NCBI GenBank assembly: GCA_007026445.1
Contig: VDMD01000004.1
Span: forward strand, 1 to 64,000
From: Schizophyllum amplum
Taxonomy: Eukaryota > Basidiomycota > Agaricomycetes > Agaricales > Schizophyllaceae
Direction: 5' to 3'
Length of the DNA stretch: 64,000 nucleotides
Below, piece after piece: positions 33,313-44,765 of this stretch (its first letter is position 1; the number at the start of each line of letters is the position of its first letter). The notes beneath the pieces were generated by a model. That model made no database searches. It saw only the letters and a list, made by a program, of their open reading frames with translations, and was not told the DNA's origin. The translations under genes and the position numbers were made by a program.

Positions 33313-35807
33313 ATGTTCTCGCTTTACCAACCTTCGCCGTACTATCCTCTCCCAACGGCGCATTATCCGGTCCAGCCCCTATCACCCCGCGACAAGTACC
33401 TCGCGGCGGTCGCGGAGGCGGAAGCGGCCAGAGCTAGCTACCTCGCCGACGAGGCCGCGCGTCAAGAGGAAGAGGCCCTCGAGCGTCGTCTTGAAGAGTT
33501 ACGCATGCGCCGGTCCAGCACTGGCCTTTTACAACCGTATGGGCCCGATCTCCGCGCGCGCCACCTCCTTCGTCGTCAAATCGAGGCAGAAGAGTATCGC
33601 AAGCAAGAGGAGGAACGCATTCGCCGTCGAATTCCGGAGCAGGAACGCGCTCGTCTTGCTCGCGTATTAGAGGAGGAGCGGCTCCGCATTCGCCTGGAAG
33701 AGCAGGAGCACATGCGCAAGGAAGCCGCACGGTCTCGAGTACGCCAGCAGCAGACTATAGTGCGTAGCCCGCGCCCGTATATCTGGAATGACGCTAATGC
33801 ATTCGAACAGCATGCCTGCTCCCGCCGTCACTCTCCATCTTCTTCAGGGCTTGCATCCAAGTTCGACCATCCGTCCAGTGCTCGCAAGGCAGACTCGCGT
33901 CTTCACCACGACCACTTCCCCGCCGGATTTTTTGAAGATCTCGTAGGGCAGGCATCCCCACCGAAGACGCAGACCGCCGCACGTCATGACGAGCCCTCGA
34001 AGGCAGTCGATGTGCAGGACGTCCTGAGTCGTCTATTCGGCATCCCTGCCGCCAAACCCCAGGACGAGGTATGTGAACATGCGCCCGCGTTCATCTTTTC
34101 CCTCATCATGCTATCGCAGAATGCACAAGTACCCTGCTGCAGTCGGCCCTCGGCGCGCCCCGCGGGCGTCGTCCCACAGGACAGCAAGAAACCGGAGGCG
34201 AGCAAGGCGCCTTTCGCCAGCTCTCCTGCGAGTACTCCTGAGCTTGACGCCGACGCCGTGGCGGATCTGGCCAGCCAGTTCCTCGGCACTTCAGTCGACC
34301 CCGAGCAGGTCAAGAACGCCATCGACCTGTTCTCTGCCTTCTCCTCTCGTACTTCTGGGTCGTCCTCGTCGTCAGGCGGCCTCAACGACCTTCTGTCCGG
34401 ACTCCTCGGGATTTCAAAGGTTCGTGAGAACCTCTTACCTGCAGTGGTATTGGTTTACTGACATGGTTGCAGGAATTTGGATCATCGTCAAGCGGAGCAG
34501 CGCCGTCTTCGTCTTCCACCGCCGCTGCCGGGTCTTCGCCCGCAGCCGCGTCTGGATCGTCCTTGAAGTTTGTGGACCCCATCGCCACCGTCAAGGAGCA
34601 GTTCGGAAGCCGCGTGAACCGCGAAGACGAGCAGGAGATCCGCGATACTATGCGTGCCATCATGCTTTCGCTGCAGGACCAGGACGAGGCGCTCAAGGAC
34701 ATGACTGGCGCGAGTTCTTCTGCGGCCAACTCATCGACCAACACGAACAAGTCCGCTGCCAACTATGCCGACGCTAGCCAAGGCTCCGACGTAGGCAAAG
34801 GCAAGGGCCGCGCATCACCCGAGCCGACCCGCACGCCGACGTCCAAGGACGTCCTCGCCTCGCTCGACACGGTGCGCAACATCGAGGCCGCATTCTCCGC
34901 ACTCTCTGGCGACTTCGCATGGCCGTCCGCCCTGGACTTCTCCCCCGCGTCATCCCGCGCAACGTCCCTGGAACGCCTTCCCCTGCCGTCTGATACTTCA
35001 TCCTCCACCTCGACCTCCAGCCCGCTCGCTAAGCTCGCCTACACCTCGCGCAACCAGCCCGTCCGGTTCTACGAGCAGGCGCTGAGTGCGCTTCTGGCGC
35101 AGCTTGACGCCGTTGAGAGTTGGGGGTCGGAGGATGTGCGCACGGCACGGAGGGAAGCGGTCGGGCGCGTGGAGCATGCGCTGGAGGAGGTGGAGGGCGA
35201 GATTGAGGGGAGGTGGGGTGTGTGGATGAAGAGGGAGAGAGGCAGAGAAGCGGTGAAGGTGGTGGAAGCCGAGAAGGCGGTTGAGAGGGAGGTACCGAAG
35301 ACCGAGGGGGAGGCCGAGATGACCGTGCATGCGGAGAACGAGTCGGTGATGAAGGCGGAGGATGACAAGGAGCCGCGGTCGGAGGAAGTTGACCCTTCCG
35401 AGGTATCCTCTGTGGCGGATTCCGTTCTTACGATCCGTCCGGCGCTTGCCTGCGATATCTCCCCCACACCTGATGAGGGGCCAGCCGAATCTGCCGAGGA
35501 GGCCATCGCTACCGACGCGGCCACCCTCGTTCCCACAATCATCACGGCTGACACGCTGTCTACCACTGTCGAGCATGTCGACGCGGCCAACGACACGACG
35601 ACGTTACCTACGGCCAGGGACTCCGCCACCTCCATTTTCCACGCCCCCACATCTATCCCCGACAGCGACGAAGCGACATCCTCTGCATCGCCCTCGCCTG
35701 TTGTTGACACCTTCCTGCTTCCCGCTGAGAACGCGGAGGTCTCGTTGAAGAATACTCGCCAAGAGAAGGAGAATACTGACAGTGACTGGTCGGAGGTGGA
35801 GGCGTAG
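33313..35807 (+). CDS. BAG-domain protein with long coiled-coil N-terminus
   Basis: Likely Hsp70/Hsp90 nucleotide-exchange cofactor. Exons 33313-34068, 34120-34419 and 34473-35807; 796 aa. Residues 1-30 are Tyr/Pro-rich. Residues about 35-150 are a charged Arg/Glu coiled coil (e.g. ERRLEELRMRR, EEYRKQEEERIRRRI). A central region has Ser-rich linkers around short helices (VDVQDVLSRLFGIP, LNDLLSGLLGI). The BAG-like three-helix bundle lies near residues 540-620: QPVRFYEQALSALLAQLDAV, EDVRTARREAVGRVEHALEE, ending in a Trp/basic VWMKRERGREA. A long acidic Ser/Thr-rich tail follows. The first intron is 51 nt, stop-free and in frame, so retention would add 17 residues. It sits inside the BTB array but has no sequence relation to it. 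Confidence 0.8.
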
Positions 35808-35910
35808 ATTCTGTATGCAATAGAAATGTGGCGGACATGGGTTTTTAGTGGGTCTACTTACAATAATTCAAATACTATAGTCTGCAGCGTCAACACTTTC
35901 TCAGCAGTCT

Positions 35911-37688
35911 CTACTGCCTCCGAGGTAGTAGTATCGTGTCCCGCACAATTTTTCCAGCGGTTTCAGATGATACGACGTTCTTCGACAGAGTGAGCTTCAT
36001 AAAGTTTCTCCAATACGAAGAGGACTCACTGGCGAGTGCTGACTCTGCAACTGCTCTCGAATGAGCTGCTCCCGCGCCGCGCCGACGAGAGTCGTCATTT
36101 CCAGACCTATCTCGCGTGCCTCGGCCAATGTGACGCTGTCTGTCCGTAAGCACAAGCTCTTCAGTGCGTCCATCGCCCACTCGGACTCAATTGAGTACTG
36201 AGAGCACAAGGAAATTCTGCGGATGTCGGACAGACCGCCGTGGTGAGCAAGCGCGTATGTGGCGACGCGGCACACTTCCTCCATGCTGAACATATCTGCG
36301 ACGGCGAGGATAGACTCCCACTTGGTAGTCAACCTGGGATCTGCCACATACGACCTGTTATACGCGTAAGGATAATCGTGCGGTGAAGATGACAGCCTCA
36401 TACGCGTACCATTTGTATGGCGACTCGTAGAAAAACCACAGCAGGTTGTCGAAGTCGCGTTTCTTGACATCGAGAGCTATCGGCTTGTCTGCGCTCCTTC
36501 CTTCAGTGTAAAGATGGTCCGATGGCAAGGCGAGCATATCAGCAAACGCAGACGGTGTTCGCTTGAGAATGTAAGAGTGAATGTGGCAGACGCTGTCCTC
36601 AACCTATCAACCGGTCAGCGGATCTGTTGGTGTGAATCTGGAGATAACGCACGCGGAAAAACAGGTCGTCCCTTGGACGCAAACTCTTATAGTCCTGGCC
36701 AAATGGTACTGAGTGGGATCGTGACAAGGGATCTTCGACGGGATCGTGCTCTGAGAGCGATACATCGCGAGAGTCGAGGATCGCCGCCACGTCTTGCGAA
36801 CAGAGGTCTATTTGAGGCACCACCGCGTTCGGCCGCCTCGGACACGGCGTGTTATGGGGATGAAGACCAAATCCACCGATACCGGGGCAGAAGTGGTTGC
36901 CACGAGAGCACCTCGCGTTTGGCCGGTTGCATGTACCACAGATGGAGGCTTCCGGCGAACAAGAGATTCGTACTGGACGGGACGCGCGCTTGCCGCGCAT
37001 TTTGGCGCGGGCCTCCGTCAGCGCAGCCGTCATCCTCAGACCCAGCTTCTGGCCTTCATCCAGAGAGACTGGATCCTTGCGAGAGAGCAGTCGCTTGAGC
37101 GCTTCCAAAACCCAGTCCTTCCCCATATCGTGTTTCATGCAGAGCGCGATCTTGTGGATGTCGCCCAATGCATTGGCACGACCGAGAGCGTGACAGGCGA
37201 CCCTTGCGACCTCCTTCATGCTGTACTTCTCGGCCAGCAGGAGGACGGAATTCCACTTCTTGGTCAAGGACGTATCGACCATGCCTGACCTTGCGTAAAG
37301 CAGTCAACATGTGGGCGCTCGGGAAAGATGATTGAGCGCACCATGCATACGCAGAATCGTAGAAGAACCACATCAGATGCTCGATATCCTTGCTCTCGGT
37401 ATCATTGAGAACAAGCGCACATTCATCGCCGTCTTGTGTGCCTTCTGGACCTGCCGCTCGAGTCTGTAGCGTTTTGTCGAAGTATGTTGTTGCTTTGAGC
37501 AGGTGAAAAGAATGAGATCGGTAGAGGATATCTATCCCAGAATCCTTGTCCCTAGCCTAACAGGCGAAGTGAGCGACTCGCAAAGTATATTGCATGGAAA
37601 CGCTTACTTGAACAAGGAGATCGCCGTCGCCGAAATAGTATATGGCGCTGCGAGTGGGTGAGGGCGTGTAATCATGGCTGGAGAGCAT
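35911..37688 (-). CDS. double-BTB protein B
   Basis: Intact-looking member of the array. Start at 37688 (MLSSHDYTPSPTRSAIYYF, then GDGDLLVQ). BTB unit 1 includes RSHSFHLLKATTYFDKTL and LMWFFYDSAYAW. The first helical segment is KWNSVLLLAEKYSM...VACHALGRANAL. The linker carries CGTCNRPNARC followed by GNHFC and later TPCP. BTB unit 2 includes IHSYILKRTPSAFADML and LLWFFYESPY; the second helical segment is KWESILAVADMFSM...ATYALAHHGG. The last exon gives SSETAGKIVRDTILL. Introns fall in the same places as in A, C, E and F, notably right after the WFFY...W motif of each BTB unit. About 500 aa. Confidence 0.82.
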
Positions 37689-38185
37689 CGTTGACGACCG
37701 TCGCAGAAGAGATGCACAGCTATGTTGATGTAAGATGACCACCTTCGAGACTGCGACTCAATGGTAGTGACATAGCATCATGGTGATCTCGTATTGCGGC
37801 TGAGGCTATGCAGTAAGTCTGCGTTGGGTGTCCCCACACATGCTTATGGGCAAGGAGGAGCGGCGGAGAGATCAGGAAAGCTGCAGCCATACGCGGCATA
37901 TGGTCAGCGACGGGTCAGCGCTTCAGCGTCGGAGTAAGTCCGTGACAGTTTGCTGCCAGTACAGGTCAAGGCCAGTTTTCGTCCATTTTTGCCCGGAGAT
38001 TGCCGTGAAAGGACCCACAACGCTCGTGTCCCAAGCCCCGACGCTCCCCGACTGCGTGCCGGCAGCCTATTCCAGCGCCTATGCACGTAGCAGAACGTCG
38101 CCAGTAGACATAATTCTTTTCAAAGTCAATTATACGATCACTAGATTACAATGCAGGCAGCCATGGCCTCCGACCTCATTCTGTA
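37689..38185. other. intergenic region between BTB-B and BTB-C
   Basis: About 500 bp holding the upstream region of BTB-B and the 3' flank of BTB-C. No gene or repeat recognised. Confidence 0.5.
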
Positions 38186-39966
38186 CTACTTCCAAACATG
38201 GATGATATTGTCGCGCACAATATCGCTAAGAGTCTCGGTCAAGCCGTCCGCCTGCATGAGAAGCATAAGTAGGCGCATCGGTACAGACCCAGAGCATAAC
38301 ACACACCTGTAGAGCATGCTCTCGAACGCCTTGATTTCTGCCTTGCTCTCGTGCAGCAGCTACTAGAGCGGTCATCTCCCAGCCTAGATCGCGCGCTTCC
38401 TCTCGAGTAATGGCTTCGGGCCTTGCGCAGACGCAGACGAGCGCGCCAAGGGCCCAATCAAGGGAGAGTCGATGCCGCACGCAGCGAGATATCTTAGCTA
38501 TGTCCGTAAGGCCGCCATGATAGTCCAGCTCGTACGAAGCGACGCGACAGACATCCTCCATGTCAAACATATCAGCCATTGCGAGGATGGCTTTCCACTT
38601 GGGAATCAGATGGCCGTCCGGTACGTACGACCTGGAGTATGAGTTAGACTTGGGACGTAGCAAGTTCTGAAAGACATGCCACTGGTAAGGATAGTCGTAG
38701 AAAAACCACAGCAGGCTCTCGAAGTCGTATGCCTTGACGTCGAGTGTGACCGGGTGGCTCGCGCTAGTTCCTTCCAATACGGTACCATTCGGTGGCAAAT
38801 GGAACATCTGAGCGAACACAGGTGATGCCCTCTTGAGATGGTAAGAGTGCACATAATACACATTGCCCTCGATCTACATGTCCAGTCAAAGATGATACTG
38901 AAGGGAGCTGGCAGTACGCGACATACCTGAAGGTACAGATCTCCCCCTGCATGTGGCCACGTATCAGGGGACGCGCAGATGCGAGGCGGAACAATTGTGT
39001 AGGAGGATCCTGACGACAAGCCATAGTGGTGACTGTCAGCACGCTGGCGCCAGCGCTCCGACATGCCATACGGCGCGACCAGCACAATTTCTCGCAAAAA
39101 CTTGTCCTGCGGCCACGGCTCTCGACCCGCTCTGGGACACAAGTACGAATGCAGGCTGAAGCCGACGCAAACGTGGATGCCTCCGGAACACTTCGCAAAG
39201 TATTCGCGGCACCTCGTGCACAACGGGGTCGGCGTGCAGGGCGTTCCGTGGCGGATATCTTCTAATCGTAGCTCCTCCCGAGCGGCGGCCAGAGTGGCCG
39301 TTAGCGCCGGGCCTAGCTCCTCGCCCTCCGCAGGGGAAAGAGGTTCCACGCGAGACAGTACTCGCCTGAGCTCTCCGAGTACCCAGTACTTGTCCATGCC
39401 GTGTTTGGCGCACAGCGCAATCTTCCGCGCGTCCCCCAGCATGCCTGTACGACCAAGGGCATAGCAAGCTACCTTTGCGATCTCACGCATGTTGTACTTG
39501 GCGGCGACCCGTAGGCCTGACTCCCATTTCGCTGTGACAGACGTGTCGACTGTGCCCGGCCTTGAGAAGCGACGATCAGCGACCATGCTAGTATGACAAA
39601 AAGCATGACGTACCACACATACGCGGACTCGTACAGGACCCATAACAGGCCTTCGAAATCGTCGCCTTTGACGTCGTTGAGGATAAGGGGATCGTCTTCG
39701 CCGAATCCTCTGCCAGCCTGCAAGCCCGCAGCGCCTCCTTCAACGCGAGCTCGAATCACGTTGTCGAAATGAGTCGATTCTCGCTGCAGATGAAATGCAT
39801 GGAAGCGAAAAAGCGTGGCCTCCGCCTATAAAACGTGTATCGGTGAGCAACGTGAAGCTGTGAAAGTACTGGAGGTCGCCCTTACCCGAACGACAATGTC
39901 ACCGTCGTCAAAGTAGTAAGCAGCACTGCGCTTGAGCGGAGAGGGGTCTGCGCCGCTAGACTGCAT
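38186..39966 (-). CDS. double-BTB protein C
   Basis: Intact-looking member. Start at 39966 (MQSSGADPSPLKRSAAYYF, then DDGDIVVR). BTB unit 1: LFRFHAFHLQRESTHFDNVI to LLWVLYESAYVW. First helical segment: KWESGLRVAAKYNM...VACYALGRTGML. Linker: CTRCREYFAKCSGGIHVC, then LHSYLCP, the clearest example of the family Cys/His signature. BTB unit 2: VHSYHLKRASPVFAQMF to LLWFFYDYPYQW. Second helical segment: KWKAILAMADMFDM...ASYELDYHGG. C-terminal exon: TLSDIVRDNIIHVWK. It shares its leader type (MQS...) with BTB-F on the other strand, which suggests C and F are close relatives despite lying 7 kb apart in opposite orientation. Confidence 0.83.
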
Positions 39967-40563
39967 CGCAAATAAGTGGCCGCCTGGAAGAAAGGCGGGA
40001 TGGCCGTGCTGAGGGCAAACTGAGGGACACAGGCGCGAGATGTGCTCGGCGTAAAGGCAGCCGGCCCGTTTTAGCAGCGATGGACGCGAATTGGGCTCGG
40101 AAGGCGGTGTCCGGCAATACTCGCAAAGCCCACCAGAAGGTTGCTGGGCTCGCGATATCGCTGTGGCACTGGCGACGGCAACACGAAGGTGCAACTGCAT
40201 GCGGCGTGGCGCGCTTGCTCTAGATTATGTAAGTATCAGCGACCTACGTAGCTTGTTTGCGTGCGATCAAGTGCAGTTGGTGGATGTCTGGTGTATGTAC
40301 TTACTATGGCATCTGGGGTGCTGATACGTATACGAGGTCGAGAAATATCCTTCCCCGGAATCTCCAGTGAAGACTTCACACTCGTCGGGATTTGCCGGGC
40401 CCCGCCGAACTGGCGGACCCACAACGTTGAATTTCGCCGTTTCGGGCTCGCCGCGCTCAAGGACATGGCCACGAACGAGTAACACACTCAAGCGCAGTGC
40501 GAAATTTTCGCGGAAGACCCAGCGAACAAGTTTTCCGTGGGTACTTGCTGGTGTGGCTCGAAG

Positions 40564-40898
40564 CTAGTAGTACAGCCGCCTGCTGTCGAGCGGGGCTGCA
40601 TCTACGAGACGTGTAGTCTGAGCACGTCCGACGACAGGTGGATGGACATCGCTATCACCGGTGGTTTTCACGTGAAGCGACTCGATGATACTGTCGAACT
40701 GGGTCGCGGAGCGCTGTAGATGAAAGGAATGAAATCGATACAGCGTGTTCTCCACCTGAAAGGACTGGTCGACGGTCAGCAAAGCACGATCTTCCGGGCG
40801 TGCACCATCAAGGCCACAACGCGTACGACAAGATCGCCCTCTTCGAGATAGTACCTCTCGTGGCGGATGCTAGCGCTCGCACAGTCGGTGGCCTGCAT
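40564..40898 (-). pseudogene. BTB-D, truncated BTB remnant
   Basis: Exon 1 is recognisable (MQATDCASASIRHERYYL, then EEGDLVVR). Exon 2 starts like the paralogs (VENTLYRFHSFHLQRSATQF) but loses homology midway through BTB unit 1 and stops at 40564. Nothing matching the rest of the family follows on this strand before the next gene, so this is a 5' stub left by deletion or a breakpoint. The exon 1 donor (GTTGTG) is also weak. Confidence 0.7.
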
Positions 40899-41321
40899 TG
40901 AAGATGGTGGCTTCGCAAGGTTGGATCTCGGGGCGTGCCAAGCAGCCACACGGCCTCAGCGCGTCACCTGTCGGTTGCTCACCTACCGGCTCCAGCACTC
41001 ATACTTAGCTCACCTCGACCCATCGCACCAAGAACACCTGGGATAGTTACATGTATAATCCAGTCCATCCACTATAGCTGCCTGTATAATGCCCAAAAAT
41101 ACAGATAAAGATTCGATAGCATTCTAAGCCGCGTCATGTCTCGTCGTAAGTACCGCTCGCAGAACGGCAATCCTCTCGCTCGGGTGTACCGCGAGGGCAG
41201 TAGAGCCGCGACGACAGGTCCCACCCATCGCCCAGGTCTACCACGAGGGAGTGTCTATGGTCAGTGTGTGTGAATAGGTGTGTATGTGGGGGTCGAGCCA
41301 GTGCTCGAGGGTCCGCGAGCG
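40899..41321. other. intergenic region between BTB-D stub and GH16 paralog 4
   Basis: About 420 bp. Holds the upstream flank of the BTB-D stub and the 3' flank of the fourth GH16 gene; no gene seen. Confidence 0.5.
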
Positions 41322-42898
41322 CTATGAGGACTGCTGGTAGAGCTTGTAGCTCTTGATCTCCCAATCTGCAGGTACAATCAGTTGCTTGAACTGTGAAGCG
41401 ACAGGCCACGGGGAGGACGCACAAGTCTCATCGAACGACGAGCCGTGGTTCAGCACGAATTCCTCGCAGGTGGCGACGCCCGTCCTTTCAGCGCACGACG
41501 TGTCCTGCCCGAGGATGCCTGAGGTGGTCCACGCAGAGCCCGCCCAGTCGCCGCTGTATGGATATGAGCACGCATAATCACGGCGGACTAGACGACTCAC
41601 CAGAACGTCGTGTCGAAGATGGCGATATTGTCATAGAAGTACTTGTAGGGGTCGCAGCCGCTCGCGGGCCACCGCGCCGCGGCGTCGCCCCACAGGTCGG
41701 GGCGCGGCTGGCCGGCGGTAATGTCGTCCGGAATGGAGTCGCGGCGGAAGAAGTAGATCGCGATGCCATCGTCGTCCCAGACCACTGCGCAAAGCCCATA
41801 AGTATCACCTCAGCAAATGAAGAGGTAGCAGAAACGCACTCGTGTACACGCCCCCGCCGACCTTATTGAAGGCGGCGCCCGCGCTATGCTTGTCGGGCGA
41901 GCGCACGCCACAGCCCTGGTTGCCTGTCTCCGCAGCGGCGCAGTTTGTGCCGCCGACGATGCTACCGGTGATGTTGAGCTCGCGCGCGTTGTCGGATGAC
42001 AGTTTGCAGCCGGGCGCGGTGTGCACTGTGGACTGATCGTTGGTGTAATCGTGCACGTATTCGACGATGTCGATCTCGCCGCCCGTTGGCCAGTCGGGAC
42101 CATTGGTCCAGAAGGCGCTGGGAGGCAAGTTAGGATGGGAAGCTCGGGAGCGTAAGTGGTGAGACTCACGGCCATGATCCGCAGCCGGTGGGGAGGTGTA
42201 TGGCGTCGAGGACGAGGAGGCCACCATTGAACTTCTCTTGGGAGTGGATACGAACGCTCATGCGACCGTCGGACACTTGTTCTGTGGTGTCAACACGCAT
42301 GATGACATTCCCGTCGTCGTTGACCGAGATCAAGTTGTTTGATCGCTGGGGACCATGAACATTGAGCATATATGATGAAAGGGGAATTCTGCGCACCGCT
42401 GTTTTCTCGTCCACGAACTTCACTGTGCCATGCGTGGGATCGTCGTAGTCCCAGAAGTCCCATCCGTCGAAGAAAGAGTCACCAGACTAAAAAGAATGAG
42501 AACGCATTATTGCAAGCAAATAGGTAACGCACCTTCTCAGTCTTGAGCTTCCAAGGCGAATTATAGGCGGAGGACGTGGCTGAAGCCGCGCTAGATGTCG
42601 CAGTGTGCGTGGACGAACCCGACGAGCTCGACGAGCCGCCAGTCCCGCTTGGGGACGTGCCACTATCAGAGTCATCGCCCCCGGTCAGTGAGCTGCCTGT
42701 GGAGACCTTGCAGTACAGCACATGCTGCGACTCCGACGCATCGCGCGGGAGCACCAATCCGCCGAACGCCACCCGCAGATCGCGGGCGAATTGCTTTGTA
42801 TGGCGCCTGGCAAAGCCATGGGCATCGTGGAAGAGCCCCGCGCGCGCTGGAACGGGCTGTAGGACGAGCAGAGCGAGGGAGATGGGGAGGAGAAGCAT
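41322..42898 (-). CDS. GH16 family beta-glucanase, divergent paralog 4
   Basis: Secreted GH16 enzyme, only distantly related to the trio at 1.6-7 kb. Start at 42898 with signal peptide MLLLPISLALLVLQPVPARA. It has an N-terminal extension absent from the trio, including a Ser/Thr/Gly-rich linker (DDSDSGTSPSGTGG and following Ser runs) likely O-glycosylated. The catalytic motif GGEIDIVEYVHDY gives the E-x-D-x-x-E active site. CGVRSPDKHSAG, the TFW end of the core and GDWAGSAW follow, and the protein ends YKLYQQSS. The linker suggests cell-wall association. Related fungal enzymes act on beta-1,3/1,6- or 1,3/1,4-glucans; the exact substrate is not predictable. It sits between the BTB-D stub and BTB-E. 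Confidence 0.9.
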
Positions 42899-43396
42899 GA
42901 TGCGGTGGGAAAGCAGCAACGGGGATGCGGGTGGCTACACTTCGTATATCAGCTGTGGTTGCAATGGAAACCTGGACGTCGTCGTAGGATAACGAAAGTC
43001 TTTGTTGCGGCCAGCCGCCTGAGGATTCTCGGGTCGTGAAAGGCTTGGACGAGTCGTGGAAAGAGTGCACGCGGCAAAAAATGCAAAGCCAAGAAGAACA
43101 AGCACACCGCTCCCATTTCGGCAGCAAACAATGACATCGGCTCCCGCGCCGAACACGTGTTGAAGAATCAGCCACGCATTTGTGGCGCGTGTCCGACTAG
43201 GCTGAGTCTCTTCCAAGTTCCAATTGTCATCTCTGGTACGCTTACTGGCTTGATCTATACCGTTGAACCACGCCATATATCGCGAATTTCAGCTACATAC
43301 GGCCTTTTCACTTTCGGAACCCCCCCGCTGCGAAAAACCTCAGGAATTTCTTGAGTGCAGCGTCCTCAAGTTTGAGGTTTCATCCTGGAAAACAAC
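42899..43396. other. divergent intergenic region GH16-4 / BTB-E
   Basis: About 500 bp between opposite start codons. It marks the pivot where the BTB array switches from minus-strand (A-D) to plus-strand (E, F) members. No gene seen. Confidence 0.5.
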
Positions 43397-43850
43397 ATGG
43401 AGACCACTATCGCGACTCCGTACACCTACGCTGACGGGGACGTGCTCCTTGAGGTCAGTCACGCAAACTTGCTACTACTTGTCGGTGCAATGATCATACA
43501 TGCTGACCCTTCTCGCAGGTGGAGTCCGTCACTTTCCGGATTCATTCCTATCTCCTTCAGAGAGCCACCGTGTACTTTGATACACAGCTTAAGGCGGGAA
43601 ACATTGAAAGACGCATTGTGCTGGATGGTATCAAGCGATTGGACCTCGAGAATCTCCTCTGGTTCTTTTATGATTCAGCATACAAGTGGTGAGCCGAGAA
43701 ACCACTGGCCTGGCACGACGCTAGACGCTATAGATGGCTGATTTGGGGACAAGGTCCGGGCCCGTGGACCCAATTTTGCTGACCGATAAGTGGGAGTCCG
43801 TCTTGCTTCTCGCCGAAGAATTCAAGATGGAGCGAGTTGCACTTGTCGCT

Positions 43851-44679
43851 TGCCATATGACGTTATTTTTCACTAAAAAATACCATGTGCAAAACGTGGA
43901 AAGCAAATCACGTGAAGCATTGATTGCTGCAGTTGCAGGATATGGAAGGCCACTTGCGAGACTCTATCGGCGCAATTGGCATAAGATAGCAATGTATTTG
44001 CAGAAACATATATCAGAGCATTATAGTCGTGTGTGGATGCACTTGGGACAACATCCATGCAGGAAACAGTTGAGCGCCGAGGGCTGCTCGGGCTTTGCCG
44101 CTTACGGCTCCGGCACCACACGTGACTTAGCACGACCCTGAGTCCTCAGCTCGTTTCTTGGCCTTTGTGAGCCTTACAGTCCTGAAAAGTCCTACAGAAT
44201 AAAGCGGTAGGGTGCACAACAGTAGCTGGTGATGTGTAGGCATTGATAATGAGGGTGATAAAGACGCAAGTCAGGACGACACGAGATTCGGCAATTGCCG
44301 TAGTAGCTCGAACCCTGGTCGAACCCCTCCGGAAATGGGAATCTCAGCACCCCCGGGAAGATAAATAAAGATTAAGATACTGAGGCGCTGAGATAGCCTG
44401 ATCTCATATATTCACGCCAATGTAACATCAGTGGTCCAGTACGCTCTCGGGTTGCTGCACTGTACAGCAACTGCTGGAAAAATGCTTCTGGAAAGACATA
44501 TTTTGCTTTGACAGTGCTGTAGATTACTCCAGCCTCATAAATTTTCACTTCTGCTATGAGAAAAATGCTACAGATGCGCTTTTAGGCTCAAATAATGCTC
44601 CGGACATGCTTTTCATGCATGCTTTTCACTGCACACCATGCTTTTACCATTATCTAGTGAAAAATAAACTCATATTGCC
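43851..44679. mobile_element. non-autonomous DNA transposon/MITE 1 (821 bp plus TGCC target duplication)
   Basis: Element 43855-44675 interrupts the BTB-E coding exon. The ends are a 21-bp terminal inverted repeat (ATATGA and TTTATTTTTCACTA shared; two mismatches at positions 7-8). TGCC flanks both sides (43851-43854 and 44676-44679) as a 4-bp target duplication, possibly longer depending on how the AT at the tip is assigned. The interior is A/T-rich, has no transposase-like frame, and carries repeated CATGCTTTT motifs near the right end. The superfamily cannot be named from these data. Confidence 0.85.
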
Positions 44680-44765
44680 ATGCCCTCGAACGCGCGGGAG
44701 CACTCGATGACATCCGCAAGATCGCGCTATGTATGAAGCATGTGCGGGACACCAACTGGGCTATG

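Noticed and set aside
34998..35710. Two long minus-strand frames opposite the BAG gene
   Set aside because: Antisense of the BAG C-terminal exon; low complexity mirrors its Ser/Thr/Glu codons.
40236..40491. Small minus-strand frame downstream of the BTB-D stub
   Set aside because: No similarity to the missing part of the BTB family and no start or splice context.
43855..44141. Open frame running from BTB-E into element 1 (about 90 extra residues)
   Set aside because: This is read-through into the insertion, not a conserved protein segment or a transposase.
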